64,000 bases of DNA from Trachythela sp. YZ-2020 (GCA_016169945.1 JADLSH010000367.1:8543501-8607500), one strand, 5' to 3'. Numbered from the stretch's first letter, positions 9,935 to 22,114 are shown. Notes: a model not told the origin generated them from the letters alone. Numbers and translations are program-made.

Positions 9935-12900
9935 ATGAGCACTTATTTTTTACTATTGGAAGCCGTGAGGAGCGAAGATTTGTGGTAAGTACAGACTACT
10001 GACTATATATAAACGATTCACATTTCTAGTACGATGCATTCTATAATTTTGAATTTTACCGGATAATTATATTTTAATTGCTACTGCTTGCCTGCTGTGA
10101 GGCTGTTTATGGAACTGGGCTGGTCCTTATATGGGAAAATTTAATCCGGGTGCAGAGTTAGTGTTTATATGGAACCTTTCATCCGATTTGCTTAGAACAA
10201 TGTTTGTTGCAATTACTTACAGTTTTCATATATTAAACAATTTCCAGACTCTATAAACATGCCCCCAAATCTCTAAATTATGTTGTTTTTAACATATATT
10301 TGGTCACATTTTGTTCTTCAGATGTGCCTTGGGAAAATTTTTTGTGTCCCTGCGACCCTGCCCCAAGATAATTTAGTAGCTTTCTTGGCAAAAACAGCCC
10401 AACTCTGCAGACTGGTCGTTGGACAACTCACTTTATAATGAGATCTTGTGATGCTGCTTAATTTGTATTCACAACAGAACTATATAACGACAGTATGCTG
10501 AGATTTGAAGCAGGCAATATCCCAGCAGCCAGGATGAGTATGTCAAATGAATATAGATCATGCTATAATATTCTATCCGAACTTGGCACCATTCATCCTC
10601 TCGGTATTAATGAGCGCTTCTCTTACATTTAACTCCTATCTGTTTATGTCTGCCATCAGCAGATACTCAGCAACATATTGTTCCTTAATTTCTGTCTTTC
10701 TTTCCTTGTTCGCTTCTTTTTTCACCTCCCCTGGAAATTTATACACCTCCCCTTGTTAACAGTGAAATGATGGATCAAAGTCAAAATTTAATATTGAATA
10801 ATAACAGGACCATTACAACCAACTTGCCAAGTTTGATCAAACACAATTTCAACTGGTTTTGATGATTCACCCCGATTCGGACGCCGATCACGCCCTGCTT
10901 CATTACCACCACCCGCTTAGCACCCCCCCTATCAGATTGATCAAGCTAGATCCCTGCATTAACCCTCCCTCTCCCCCCTTCAAATAGACCACCTTCTAAA
11001 TGACTCAGATAAACTCCCCCTCTCTTGTTTAGTGAAAAAAATTGATCAAGTCCCCCTCTATTAAGCCACCTCCCCCCCCCCCCGCCACCCATCTGACTTA
11101 AATCCAGTTATAGAGGATTTACGGTATAATAAGGTTCATAGTTCTGACATCGGATAATACTGACATTATTTGCTGCTCGTATTATTTAGTTTTTTAGAAG
11201 ATATTTTCAATGATGGAAGAAATGATGAAACTGACATAAATGATGCCGACGAAGATGGAATAACATGCCTGCACATCGCAGCTGGGGTAGAGAATTGTGC
11301 TATCCTGGGGTGTCTCCTTGACCATGGTGCAAGCGTTAATAGCCAAACGTCTGAAGGCCTTACCCCATTGCATATTGCAGCCATGTGGGGTAGGAGTGAA
11401 CAAGTAAGCACTCTTTTAAGCCATGGCGCTGATTGTTTGCTGGTCGATGCCAATGGCTGCAATGCTTTGATGCATGCAGTTAATTCTGATGAGGATGGAA
11501 GCCAGTCGTGCGTTGACCTCATTTCATCTCACCAAGATTATTCATCAGATCAACAAGAGTCATTTTTATATAATGCAAAGCCTGAAATTGATTTTGACAG
11601 GCTAAACGGTAGTCCTTGGGTTACGCCTCGCCGACGTCGATTGAAGGCTTCACAACGAAATCGAGTAAACAAAGAAGAGCGTCTAGAAAGCGTTCAAACC
11701 AGCAGCAACTCGACAGAAAATTTCGAATATTGCGAGGAGTTGCTTACAGAGTTGTCTTCTGGTTTGTCAAGCAGTTCCGGACAAGATAGTCCCACAAATT
11801 CCAACTCTCCTTCGAGTGTTCAATGTTCTGAGTGTAGGACATTGTATGGTTCGAGTATGTTAACAGAATGCTCAACTTTGAATGATTTGAATTCAGAGGA
11901 GAAAGAAGCTGACGATGGAATGAGAAGAGATGTGTGTGGGAATGTAAAAGAAAATATCTTGGAGATGGAATTGAAGGATAAAAGTGATGTGACAGACGAA
12001 GATACATGTGCTTATGTGACTGCAGACGAAGAGATAGGAGAAGGTTTAAAGAAAGGAATTCAGATTGGAAATGATGATAACGACAGGGAAAAGAGAAAGA
12101 AGTGGGGAAATTCTGAGGAAGTTATGAAAGAAAATATTCAGGATATGAAAGAAGAAAACCAAGAAGTTGAATGTGTAAATAAATTTGGTGAAGGAGATAT
12201 TAATGGAGTTGATCAGTGTAGGAAAGATATGGAAAAGAATAAGGAAAATGGAAAAATGAACAACAAAGGAAATGGCGCTGTTGAAGGTAGTCGTAACATG
12301 AAGGATATCGATGGGCAGAAAGGAAATATAATTTGTGTGAAGGAGAGGAATAACAACAAACAAGAAGGCAACAACAGACATATAGAAGAAGAAATGGAGA
12401 ATAAACATCATAAAGACAACGATTTGAAAGAACTTGAAGATCAGAAACGAAATGATGGTGAAATTGATACACCAAAAGAAGTCAAAGGGCAAAAGAAAGA
12501 CTGTTTTAATATTGATAATAATGATTTTACCAATCTCAGCATAATAGATCATTTTAATAGCAAGCCAACAAACGATGAAAGCGGGCATTTAAACGCTTCT
12601 TTTAACTCTAACCTAAATAAATCTGGCCTACCTTTTAACTCCACCTTCTGCGTGGATTCACCATTAAACAATCGTCCAAAACAGCCTTCGAAGTTCTTTG
12701 TTCCTTTTCAAAGCGATAAACCTTCTGTTCCAAAAACAAATCCTTCAGCAAAAGCGTCGAATGTGCGGAGAAATGTTGACGAGGAGACAGTTATTTATGA
12801 CTGGCGGGAATTTTCAGTTGACCAGAGAAATGAAACTATGGCGAGAATCCCCGTCAGTTATAAGAAAATTTCCTGTCATGAATTAAGAAACAAGATCAAA

Positions 12901-15900
12901 GATCACGGCCAGATTCCCGGTCCTATTACGCCTCAGACAAAAATGTTGTACGTCAAGAAACTGTGGAAACTGGACCAGGGCATTGGAAAACGTAATTCCA
13001 AGGTAGGTACTGTACAGTGGCGTGGTAGACCCAGTGAACTCTAATAAAACTGGAACGCTAACTCAATACAACAGTCCCTATAATAGGATGAAGCCAAGCT
13101 AGTTTTTCTGAGTTTTGAGTTCAACTACTTAACCCCAAAGATTGGGCCGTATATCAAATTGAAGCTATTAAAAAGTTCTATTTAGCATAAAAATTTCAAG
13201 ACTTTAGGCAAAAAAGAAATACTTAAAAAATACGAAAACAACCGCAATTTCGTAAAATACGGCAAATTTCTACTCAAAGTTTTAAGTATTTCTTTTTTGC
13301 CTAAAGTCTTGAAATTTTTATATCAAATATAACTTTTTAATAGCTTCAATTTGATATACGGCCCAATCTTTGGCGTTAAGTATTTCAACTCAAAACTCAG
13401 AAAAACTGAATCAAGCTGGTTTCAATTTCCCCCCCGGAGTTATTGTTCCAGTTTACTTATAGTTCAATGGGTAGACCCCCCAGCCACAGAGTAGACACTA
13501 TAAAGAGGCCTCACTGTGTATCAAATCCTAATGTTTTGAGCGTAACCGATGCTTAGCCAGTGCGCAAAGGAGAGGCTACCCCCCCGAAAACATTCAAAAT
13601 GGCGGGCATTTTTAGACGTAAAAATACCGCAAAAATTCGAGTTAACTCTTTAATGTTGTTAATCACAACTTCAGTCAAGGTAAACCGTTATAAAGAAAAT
13701 AACAAGGGTCTCTTATGCCGGTTATTTTCCGAAAATATCGGCCGCCATCTTGTTCGGGGGGGGTGAATGCCTCTCGTTACCGCACTGGCTAGGAACATGG
13801 CGGCCGGGCGATAATTTAAGAAAATAAAGAAAAAAAAATCCGGAGAGTAATGTCATTTTGAAATTCAAAATATGAATAAAACAAGACGAGTTTGAGAGAC
13901 TGTAAATTTTCCACTCTATTTTAAAGTCATCATCAGACAGAATAGCGGCCGGTTACGCATTTTGCCTGAAGTGAAACCTCTGTATAGTGTCTACTCTGTG
14001 CCCCAGCGATGGTTTCAAGGGGTGGCGTCGAAATGCAGGTGGGGCGCCAAAATCACCAAGAAGGGATTAGTATTTAATTCTAAAATTTAATTTTTTCTGA
14101 ATTAAAATTCTAAAACAATAAAACGCGATATTATTGCGGCACAGCAACCTCTTTTTTATGTAGTTCATGTTGTTACAACAATCCGCCTGAAATATGTTGG
14201 CGAACTTGTAAGCAATGCTTAATCTAGTACGGAGACGCGACGAAGAAAGAGCCGCCTCAATAAGGTCTGTTTATATGACCCGTCTAGGCGGGATGGCGTG
14301 TTTATATGGACAAAATACATTGCCGGGATGAAGCCAGTTAAGTGCTTGACGTCATATTTTCTTGCAGAAAAGGGATTTACGCATGCTCAGAAGAAAAGTT
14401 CATCCCGCCTGGCTGGGATAGAGTGTTTATATGGGAATTTTTCGTCCCGGCTAGGCGAGATTCCGGCAACAGGCGCTGGGATCCCGTCTATGCGGGATAG
14501 AAGCGGGATCATATAAACACTCAATAGAGTTTATATTACAAACGGGATCTCGGCAACTGTCCCGTCCCGCCTAGCCGGGATCATATAAACAGGCCCTAAA
14601 TTAACAATTTTAGCTGCGATTGCAAAAACTACAGTTGTAAACAATACAGGGATGGGAGAAAACAAATTATAAAACTGTTTTCGTGATGTTACCGACAATT
14701 TTATCGTCACGTCCCCGTCGTAGATTATAAGCATTGCGTAATTTAAATGCCAAATTTAACACTGCCCCCCCCCTTGAAATTTTGGGGCCACCACGCCACC
14801 GGTACTGTATAACCAGTAAAATTTGCATGCAATAAGTACTCCCAGCAAGCCAAAGATTCAGAGATATTTGAAACAAAATAATCTTAAGACTTAGATCGAC
14901 AATTTTTTTGACGCTTGGACTATAACAAATCACTTAAAAACACATTAACTTTAGGCCCTCTGGCAAGAATCGAATCTGCGGCCCTGCGATTCCGGTGTGT
15001 GCAGCGCTCTAACCAACTGAGCTATACAGAGTCCATTTGCTGAGCATTAACCGCAAATTTTCTGTATATATGACGGGAGTGATGCCAGTATAACGTATGG
15101 GTAAATATCAAGATTTTAGACGGCATCTCGTTTGGTACCGCGGTTAATGCTCAGCAACTGGACTCTGTAGCTCAGTTGATTAAAGCGCTGCACCGGAATC
15201 GATTCCTGCCAGAGGGCCTAAAATTGCATTTTTCGCAATTGCTCCTGAGTGGGCCTAAAAATAATTTTATATAAATTTTCGTTCGAATATAACATCTAGA
15301 AACACCTTCTACTATTGGTAATTTAATATTACTCTAATGACGATTTGATAACAGGAAAAAATGTTACCATTGAAATTTACGTCCATATCTTTGGTTTTGA
15401 AGATGTTTTCAGTTTTTGTTTAACTTATATTTCTATTTTTTCTAAATTGGCGCCTGATTCCATCGTTTGGACAAGTATTACTAAACGTTATATAAGCTAT
15501 ATCTCAAGCTATTGCAGTGTAAACAGTTTCTTTACACGAAAACCACGCACAAATTACTAAGTAATACAGTTTTCACCAGCAGTTTTGTTTTACTTTGTTC
15601 TCACAACCGTATTATATAGGATTCCTCGCCATGCAGTCATTATCCAGTGGAAATAAGGCTGATATTGACAGGAAGAAATGAGATCCCAGATTGTAGCACA
15701 TTGGAACAGGACATGATAAAGGAATTCTGTAAGTCTCCAAGGAAAGTACAGTGGAGGGGTGGGTAAGTGTGTAATGTTTATTGTTGCCTTTACCTATAGC
15801 TAATACCGCTCTTTTTGTGATTGTATTCGGATCTTGCAGTCACACGAAAATAGTATGTCACGCGAAATAATCCCGCCATGTTGGGTGACAAAAATCATAG

Positions 15901-18900
15901 CGAGTACTCCGTAAAGGCCGGTTTACAGTTCGCGCGAATACGTCTCGCGAACTGGAGAATTATTCGCGCGAACATAGCGAATCGGGTTTACACATTTTAA
16001 AATTCGCTCGAAAATTCGCAAGCTTGCAAAAATCCTGGCTCTTGATTGGCTAAACTTTAATTCGTTCGCTGGCGACTGGCGAAAAAGTTGAAAATTTTCA
16101 ACTCTTTCGCCAGTCGCTGCGAATCAAGTAGAATGACGAAATTTGCCATAAATAACCCTCGCGCATGCTCAGTGACAAATTCACTCCTTCGCGCGACCAA
16201 TTCGCGCGAACTGTAAACCGGCCTTAAGCATCCGTACAGCAGCGGTATAATGACTGATTGCATTCAGCAGAAATTGGCCTTTCTTAATCCTCTGCACACA
16301 GACAACAACCGCAGCCTTGCTTGAAGCGAAGTTTGTTCTCAATTAGTTTAATACATTTGCCACGGGTTGCTGAGTAATTGAATAAGCAGGTTCAAATTTG
16401 GCTTGATTCACCTTTATTTGACCGTACAGTGTTAGGTTTTTATTGCGAATATGTTACAGTCCGTGTTATCATGTCCATTTTTCAGCCCTCGCGCGAATAT
16501 CAGCTCGCCGCGAGCGCTTGCATCTCCTTAAACTGGGTATCGCCCATATAAACTGACCTTAGAAGTCCTTACATCACGCCACTGTCATGTATTTGACCTG
16601 CATGTATCTCACATATTGCATTGCGTACAATATACCTTATGTTTAATGGATTGCAAGTTGTGTGATGTAAACACTTCTGGGGTCAATTCATTGTAATTTC
16701 AGAACTGATTCGTATAAACTAATGCTAAATATCTCTATACTTAGTCACTTAGAGGAACAAATTCCTGAGTTAATTGGGGGTTTTTTAACTTCAGTATATT
16801 ATGATGAGATTAGATGAGATTGGAGCAGTAGGAATTTCAATGTACTTGTTGTAGCTGTACCAACTATTGTCTGCCACTAGAAACTGACAAATTCACACTT
16901 GTGTATACACCACTATAGCACAGAATACTAACCTATACAGAAAGTCATCTCCATATTGTTTTTGCGTAAGTGCTATTCGTCATCGATTCGCCACTCAGCA
17001 AGTGCCCTAAACAGAATTGTCACCCCCCTGGAAGTATTCAAAATGGCTATATTTCCAGGGGGGTGATACTTCTGTTTAGGGCACTTGCTGAGTGGCGAAT
17101 AGATGACGAATAGCACTTACGCAAAAATAATATGTATATGACTTTCTGTATAGTATTCTGTGACTATAGCTAGACTCGTGGTTAGAAAGCGTTATTTTGT
17201 CTTGGTATGAATGTTTTCAGCGATGCCTCCTGATTAAATTCGATATAACTTTAATTAAAGAAATTGCTAAAATCAACAAATATTTTACCATTTGACAAGC
17301 AACCTCCGTGCAGTTAATGCTGAAAAAAATCAATTTTTGAGTGATAGACATGATTGGACAATGGTTGAATAACCATCATCGGTCGACCACCCTTTTAGTA
17401 TGCAAAGACTTATTTTGTTTTTTTAAATTTTTATAGCACTGAAAAGTCGTCCTTCAACTACCTTTTACTTGATCCGCGTGTCACGCTCGACCTGTCTCAG
17501 CGAAATAAAACGCTCTCGTTGACCGAGGCATTTCGTTGCTTTGTACTCTCAGTATTCTACATTGGTAAAGGAAAACGATCAAGACCGTACGCCCATCTCC
17601 ACGAAGCCATTAAATACTCGAAGAGTAAGGTACGTTTAACTGAAACCAAATTGGCTACTTGATAACTATCAGTTTTAAATTGTTCGTATTGATAGGATAA
17701 AATTTATGGCAATTTGCATTAAACTTAAGCCAATAACTGAAATTTGCAGTAAACTTAAGCCTATAATAACTAAAATTTGCAACAAAACGACGGTCAGAAC
17801 ACGTTAGCAACCTAATTTGACACCCCCAAATAGTACTATCAGTCCTATCGAACGAGATTCCGAGAAAAATATTGATATTTACCCATACCATATACTGGCA
17901 TCACTCCATCATATATACACGAATTTGCGGTTAATGCTCAGCAACTAGACTCTGTAGCTCAGTTAGTTAGAGCGCTGCACCGGAATCGCAGGGCCTAAAG
18001 TTCCATTTTTCGCAACTGTGCAACTGGCTAGGTCTAAAAATGTGTATAAATTTTCGTTCGAATATTTCATCTACAAACACCTACTATAATAAAGAATGCA
18101 CTCTCTCACTGTATTGACAGGGTGTCAATGAGTCATTGGAACAGCCATTAATAATTATAATCATAATAATTTGATATTGATTCGGTTATTTCGAACCCCA
18201 GCTGTCCCGAACGTTTTGTTGTTTCCCTTGGCTGTTCGAAATAACGGGAAATTTAATGGGGTGGCTTCGGAAATAAACATTCGTTGGCTCATTGGCTGAT
18301 TATGTCCTCTATTCTTACTTGCCAATTTTCAATATATTTAGGCCAACCAGAAACTCGATCAGATATGGGATATCTGGAAAGATGAATTGGGTGTCATTTC
18401 GTTGCATCTCTTTCAAAGTGCTATTCCCGTGGAGGCATTCACGCGTGAAGCTTGCATGGTCGAAGCACTAGGTGAGTCAAAAATCTTGCGTCTATTGATA
18501 TAAAGACCCCGTTTACATAACACCGGGTCAGGGGCGATTTCGTTCGGTCAATGTGTTCTCTCCACATACCTTGAATATAGGAAATGAAAGGCCAGTTGGG
18601 CCTTGAATGCTACTACACGCTAAAAAATAGGTGTGTAGATATTGCACACCTTTTTTGTTGCCAAATTCGCACACCTTTTGCGGTGTATTTCTACACACCT
18701 TCAGGTGTGTATTTGCGGGTAAAGGGACGCACATACATGCATACCTCTATGCGACAAAAGGTGTGTATAATTATACACCTTAAGGCGTGTAATTTGCTTG
18801 TCGCTAAATTACACACCTTTTGGCGTGCTATACACACATTAGAATTAAAGGTGTGCAAAATTACACGTCTTTCCCTTGATACACATATTGCAAATACACA

Positions 18901-19876
18901 CTTACGGTGCGTAATTTCCTATTCGCGCTATTTCATACGGCTTAGTAGAGCTCCGCTTCTAACTCTATTTAATAGAAGAAAAGCTAAAATCATACGATTC
19001 ACAACTAGGGCCAGGGTTCGTGCAGGTCCTTAAACTCCTTGAAAAATCAATTTCACGGGCACTTGAAAAATGTGTTAAAAGCGCTTGAAAAATGTTTGAA
19101 AATCACACATAATGTTAATTCAAAATAGAACATGATTATCTAAGGAGGACATTTTCATAATTTTATCTAGCAAATACTGTAAGAAAGGCGCTTGACTTCC
19201 ATTTTTTTACTATTGTTATCGTTCAGCCGCCATCATTTTATCAGAGTCCACTATATTTTTTCTTATATTTGGATTGTGTTTTGTTTGCAAGACAATAAAA
19301 AGTTCTTTAACAAATTTCATTTTAGTGCTTGAATAGTCCTTGAAAAGTCCTTGATCTTCTTATTGCGAGCTTGCACTACGAACCCTGTAGGGCATCAAGG
19401 CATAGTCCCTATAATACAGTGTCTGGAAACGCGGCAAGGTTTCAAGTTTATAGCCATGTGCATGAGTTGATGTTGAGCGTGTACTGGGAGTGCACGTTTT
19501 CTTTGTTTTACCAATTTTAATATTCAACTGCACGGATTTCATTGGCTGCTTCCCTCGTTATGCTAAGAGAACAACGTGTTTACTGAGCGTGAAGGTGCAC
19601 AAACATGAACAAAAACATAGAACAATTTTAAGGTTCAGATGCGTTTCGTTACAGATTTTTCGACATTCTTTCGTTATGCAAACTCTGTTTACCGGCCTGG
19701 GTATTTTTGTTTCAGGACTGTCGCAACTAACAAATCAGAAGAGGGGAGAATATTATGGACTGTGTGCGAGTCTGGATATTAGCAAGAAGAGAAAACTCGG
19801 AATCTACCTGTTATATAAAGCCTTTCAAATCTTCCTACAAGAAGGCGAAAGGCAAATATGTAAAGAAGATCTGTAA
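9935..19876 (+). CDS. ANKLE1: ANKLE1 homologue: ankyrin-repeat, LEM-domain, GIY-YIG endonuclease
   Basis: Six exons join in phase: 9935-9984, 11190-13002, 15620-15762, 17437-17629, 18342-18471 and 19716-19876 (829 residues, TAA stop). Residues about 10-130 carry ankyrin repeats (DEDGITCLHIAAG, EGLTPLHIAAMWG). Residues about 220-460 are a Ser-rich then Lys/Glu/Asn-rich low-complexity linker. A LEM domain lies at about 569-612 (SYKKISCHELRNKIKDHG, then PGPITPQTKMLYVKKL). The GIY-YIG nuclease spans about 670-829: SSFNYLLLDPR (Tyr677), FYIGKGKRSRPY (Gly712, Arg718) and TREACMVEALG followed by LTNQ (Glu774 is the likely metal ligand). The domain order is diagnostic of ANKLE1/LEM-3, a DNA-cleaving nuclease acting on chromatin bridges and branched DNA. 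The second acceptor was chosen at 11189 because only it keeps frame with exon 1. Human ANKLE1 is about 615 residues; the excess is in the linker. No catalytic residue appears lost. Confidence 0.93.
9985..11189. other. ANKLE1 intron 1, repeat fragments
   Basis: It has an inverted copy of the 127-300 repeat at 10725-10835 and a hAT-MITE fragment at 10860-10960 (minus strand, related to 22560-22892). Homopolymer C runs lie at 11072-11083. No coding exon is visible. Confidence 0.55.
13047..13455. mobile_element. Foldback element in ANKLE1 intron 2
   Basis: Arms 13091-13227 and 13278-13421 are inverted copies of about 140 bases (through GATTGGGCCGTATATCAAATT), with outer ends AACTGGAAC/GTTCCAGTT. 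No ORF. Confidence 0.8.
13478..14010. mobile_element. Nested MITEs in ANKLE1 intron 2
   Basis: The outer pair is ACAGAGTAGACACTATAAAGAGG (13488-13510) and its inverse (13978-14002). Inside lies a second element, 13554-13791, with TAGCCAGTGCG ends and C7-8 runs. Between them at 13925-13940 is a PLE-like CTGTCTGATGATGACTT segment on the minus strand. Confidence 0.7.
14261..14600. mobile_element. MITE with GGYCTGTTTATATGAYCC ends
   Basis: About 340 bp with long imperfect inverted ends built of TCCCGCCTAGCCGGGAT words. The style GGGCC-TTTATAC resembles PIF/Harbinger-type MITEs. The exact target duplication cannot be fixed. Confidence 0.65.
14945..15310. mobile_element. Inverted pair of tRNA-derived SINE copies
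   Basis: A minus-strand copy (tRNA part 14952-15034) faces a plus-strand copy (15158-15222) that lacks the anticodon half, apparently by recombination at CGGAATCGATTCC. It lies in ANKLE1 intron 2, 310 bases before exon 3. Confidence 0.7.
15914..16225. mobile_element. MITE with AAGGCCGGTTTACAGTTCGCG ends
   Basis: Inverted ends of about 26 bases, 312 bp in all, with an internal hairpin around TTTTTCGCCAGTC (16070-16120). It lies in ANKLE1 intron 3. The ORF read across it is spurious. Confidence 0.75.
16919..17162. mobile_element. Foldback element with arms of about 115 bases
   Basis: Left and right halves are near-perfect reverse complements (CACTCAGCAAGTGCCCTAAAC near the centre) with a loop GTATTCAAAATGGCTATAT. 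Outer ends are CACAGAATACTA/TAGTATTCTGTG. Confidence 0.85.
17836..18092 (+). mobile_element. tRNA-derived SINE in ANKLE1 intron 4
   Basis: The tRNA-like core at 17946-17998 shows ACTCTGTAGCTCAGTTAG and GCTGCACCGGAATCGCAGG. It lacks most of the T arm. The tail ends TTCGTTCGAATATTTCATC like the other copies. Confidence 0.7.
18612..18925. repeat. Cluster of ACACACCTT/AAGGTGTGT words in ANKLE1 intron 5
   Basis: Around fifteen direct and inverted copies of a GGTGTGTA-like word occur every 15-35 bases, often as abutting palindromes (ACACACCTTCAGGTGTGT). Spacing is irregular, so it is not a simple satellite. Confidence 0.75.
19015..19345. repeat. Dispersed element rich in CCTTGAAAA words
   Basis: It starts GTCCTTAAACTCCTTGAAAA and ends AGTCCTTGAAAAGTCCTTGA, with several CTTGAAAAATG copies between. 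The same style of element is common in invertebrate genomes. It lies in ANKLE1 intron 5. Confidence 0.5.
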
Positions 19877-19897
19877 ATAGTTCATGAATACTCATTA

Positions 19898-20325
19898 GAG
19901 GCCGTGTTTTCGCACGAGGCAATTTTTGCTGCGACTTCCAACGCAATTTTGGACACAGGGCGATGTTAGGTAAGGCACGTGTCTCACACGTATTGGTTAT
20001 CGATTGTATAACATTAAAACATGGGCTGTCATGGGCTATCATTCGGTATTTTAATAATTTGTTAAATATGTTTGCTTCCTTTTGCTTGGGAGTTTATCGT
20101 ATCTGGTCGGATGTAAACAACAATGTTCGGATCGGGTTGGATCGGTCGGTCGGATCACAATTTTTGTGTCTCGAATCGGATTCCAGATCGACAATTTTTG
20201 TAAGACCTTAATCCGATCCGACGCACACTACATTTCCACATAACATGCAGGCTCTGTGCAGAAATTGCGTTGAAAGTTGCAGAAAAAATTGCTTCGTATA
20301 ACATGACCTTGAGGGGTTGCTCATG
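19898..20325. mobile_element. MITE, about 430 bp, inverted ends with CAATTTTTGCTGCGACTT
   Basis: The left end 19898-19962 and the right end 20250-20325 are imperfect inverted copies. The inner part has GGATCGG/CCGATCC words. Confidence 0.65.
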
Positions 20326-20848
20326 TTAGCCACCGGCTAGCCCGGCACAGCCGCACTCCTCGAAAATCAATAAATTTCCGGCCAGCCTGGCAAGCGCAAG
20401 ATTAAGATATATAAAAGTTTTTCATAAAACTATTGCAACATCGTACCCAGGCTCTCTCATTTACGCTCCTGTTAAAGAGCCTTGGAGCTCGCGGGGTTGA
20501 AGCTATTGCTACCTTTTGCAACCGACAAAAATAGCATTTTACAACATAAATACTAGCTTGGTTTTCCCGCTATCAATATCGCGCGAGAATTTCTTGCTAA
20601 CCCTTGCCAGGCTCAAAGCCCGCCTTATGTAAAGCAAATGGCAAACTGACGCGGCAAGATGAGCTGGTCCGGTTTGTTTTGAACCGTGCAAATGGAAGCC
20701 TGATAACCAACAATAATTCAATCAAATTTGCATATAAAATATAAGCCAAAAAGGTTTGAGGAATGAAAATTACAGCAACAAAAGGATGGGTATATACTCG
20801 CTTGGCAACCTAGCTAAATTTGCACCCCCGAATGCCCGTCAATCGTAG

Positions 20849-21685
20849 TGTCGACTGCGACATGTCTGTGTCGGGATAAAATTGAAATTGAATCATAACA
20901 TGTAGCTGAGACTGGAAAAATTATATGCAAATGAAATGCGAATCATTGGAATATCCAAAAAGTTGCTCGAAGAACGCGATTAGTTTCCACACGGTTGATT
21001 CGCTATATATTGGAAATTATTATATACACAAGCTCTGGTTGGTTCTCTGCAATCTGATTGGTTCTCTACTAGCAGGATATTAGCTCATATCCTGCTAGTA
21101 GAGAAAAGTAGAAAAATGGCTGGCAGATTTGGACAATTAAATGAAGAGGAAATTCAAGTTTTACTTGAAAAAAGTAAATTTCCAGATCCAGAGCTTGTGT
21201 ATATAATAAAACAGTTATTCTACTCACTCTCGTCGTATATGACTGATAGCCGACACGGCGCTATCACGCCTCGTCGGCTATCAGCGTAGAATAACTGTTA
21301 AATATCTTCCCTCAAGAGCACTTTTCCATATTTTGCTTTACAAAGAAGACAAAATATGCTAGAACAATAACAGTAAACCCTTTGAAATTGAAATTAGCAT
21401 TGCTGTCAAACAACCTATTGCATTCAATTCACATATGGGAAAAACTTGAACTGTGTGTTAAGAAAGGATTCAGAAGCTTTTTGTCTTCGTTTGAGGCCTG
21501 TTTTACATGTCGAATTTCCGTTGAATTTTTTTGGGGACACCCTGTATATGAAACACAAATGGATGATTGAACAGTTCAATACTTTGATATGCATATTTTT
21601 AATTCTTCCAGACTCCGCTACATGTCGTCAACTGCAATTTTATCCCGACGCAGAACGCGCCATTTGGATGTGCAGTCGACACTAA
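20849..21685. mobile_element. TIR element GTAGTGTCGACTGC, carrying later insertions
   Basis: Ends TAGTGTCGACTGC...GCAGTCGACACTA with a shared CGTCGGGATAAAATTG inner block. A related copy at 43855-44130 lacks the segment 21016-21300. That segment is two back-to-back hairpins: TTATTATATACACAAGCTCT arms at 21016-21210, and ACAGTTATTCTAC arms at 21213-21300. Confidence 0.75.
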
Positions 21686-22028
21686 CAATTATTGAATTCG
21701 GTTTCCACATCGGATATGAAGAATTGTCAAGCCGAAGTTTGTAGTTATTTAACCGAAGGCTGAGGTTGATAACGACAAACTGAGGCTTGACAATGGGTAT
21801 TGTCTATTAGTCGGAGTACAAGCCATTCATTAATATTTATGAGATTTTAAAGAAAATTTCGCTGCAAAACGTTGAATATATGAATATTTATATATTTCGC
21901 AGTATTCGAGAATGTTTGTTTACACCCCTAGCGATCCCAAAATGCATTGCGAAACCGCGCGGGAACTGGGAAACGGCAACATACCCATTCTTCATATCAT
22001 GTGAAAACAGGAATTCAATAATTGTTTT
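21686..22028. mobile_element. MITE, ends AACAATTATTGAATTC
   Basis: Ends 21686-21727 and 21988-22028 are inverted copies through CACATCGGATATGAAGAAT. It abuts the previous element. Confidence 0.7.
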
Positions 22029-22114
22029 ATTATTTATTTAAAAGAATGAAAAAATTACCGATTAATTTTTTCACATTCCCGCTCCTTCGGAAGTTGATGT
22101 CGTCGTCATTGGCA

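Noticed and set aside
11170..11189. Start codon of ANKLE1 at 11170
   Set aside because: The upstream exon 9935-9984 with a perfect GTAAGT donor joins in phase at 11190 and completes the first ankyrin helix, so the frame before 11190 is intron.
13003..13044. ANKLE1 ending at the stop at 13044
   Set aside because: GTAGGT at 13003 is a donor. Splicing in phase to 15620 restores the linker and the GIY-YIG domain expected after the LEM domain.
18612..18925. CRISPR-like array
   Set aside because: The repeated word is short, palindromic, irregularly spaced and in a eukaryotic intron. There are no unique equal-length spacers.
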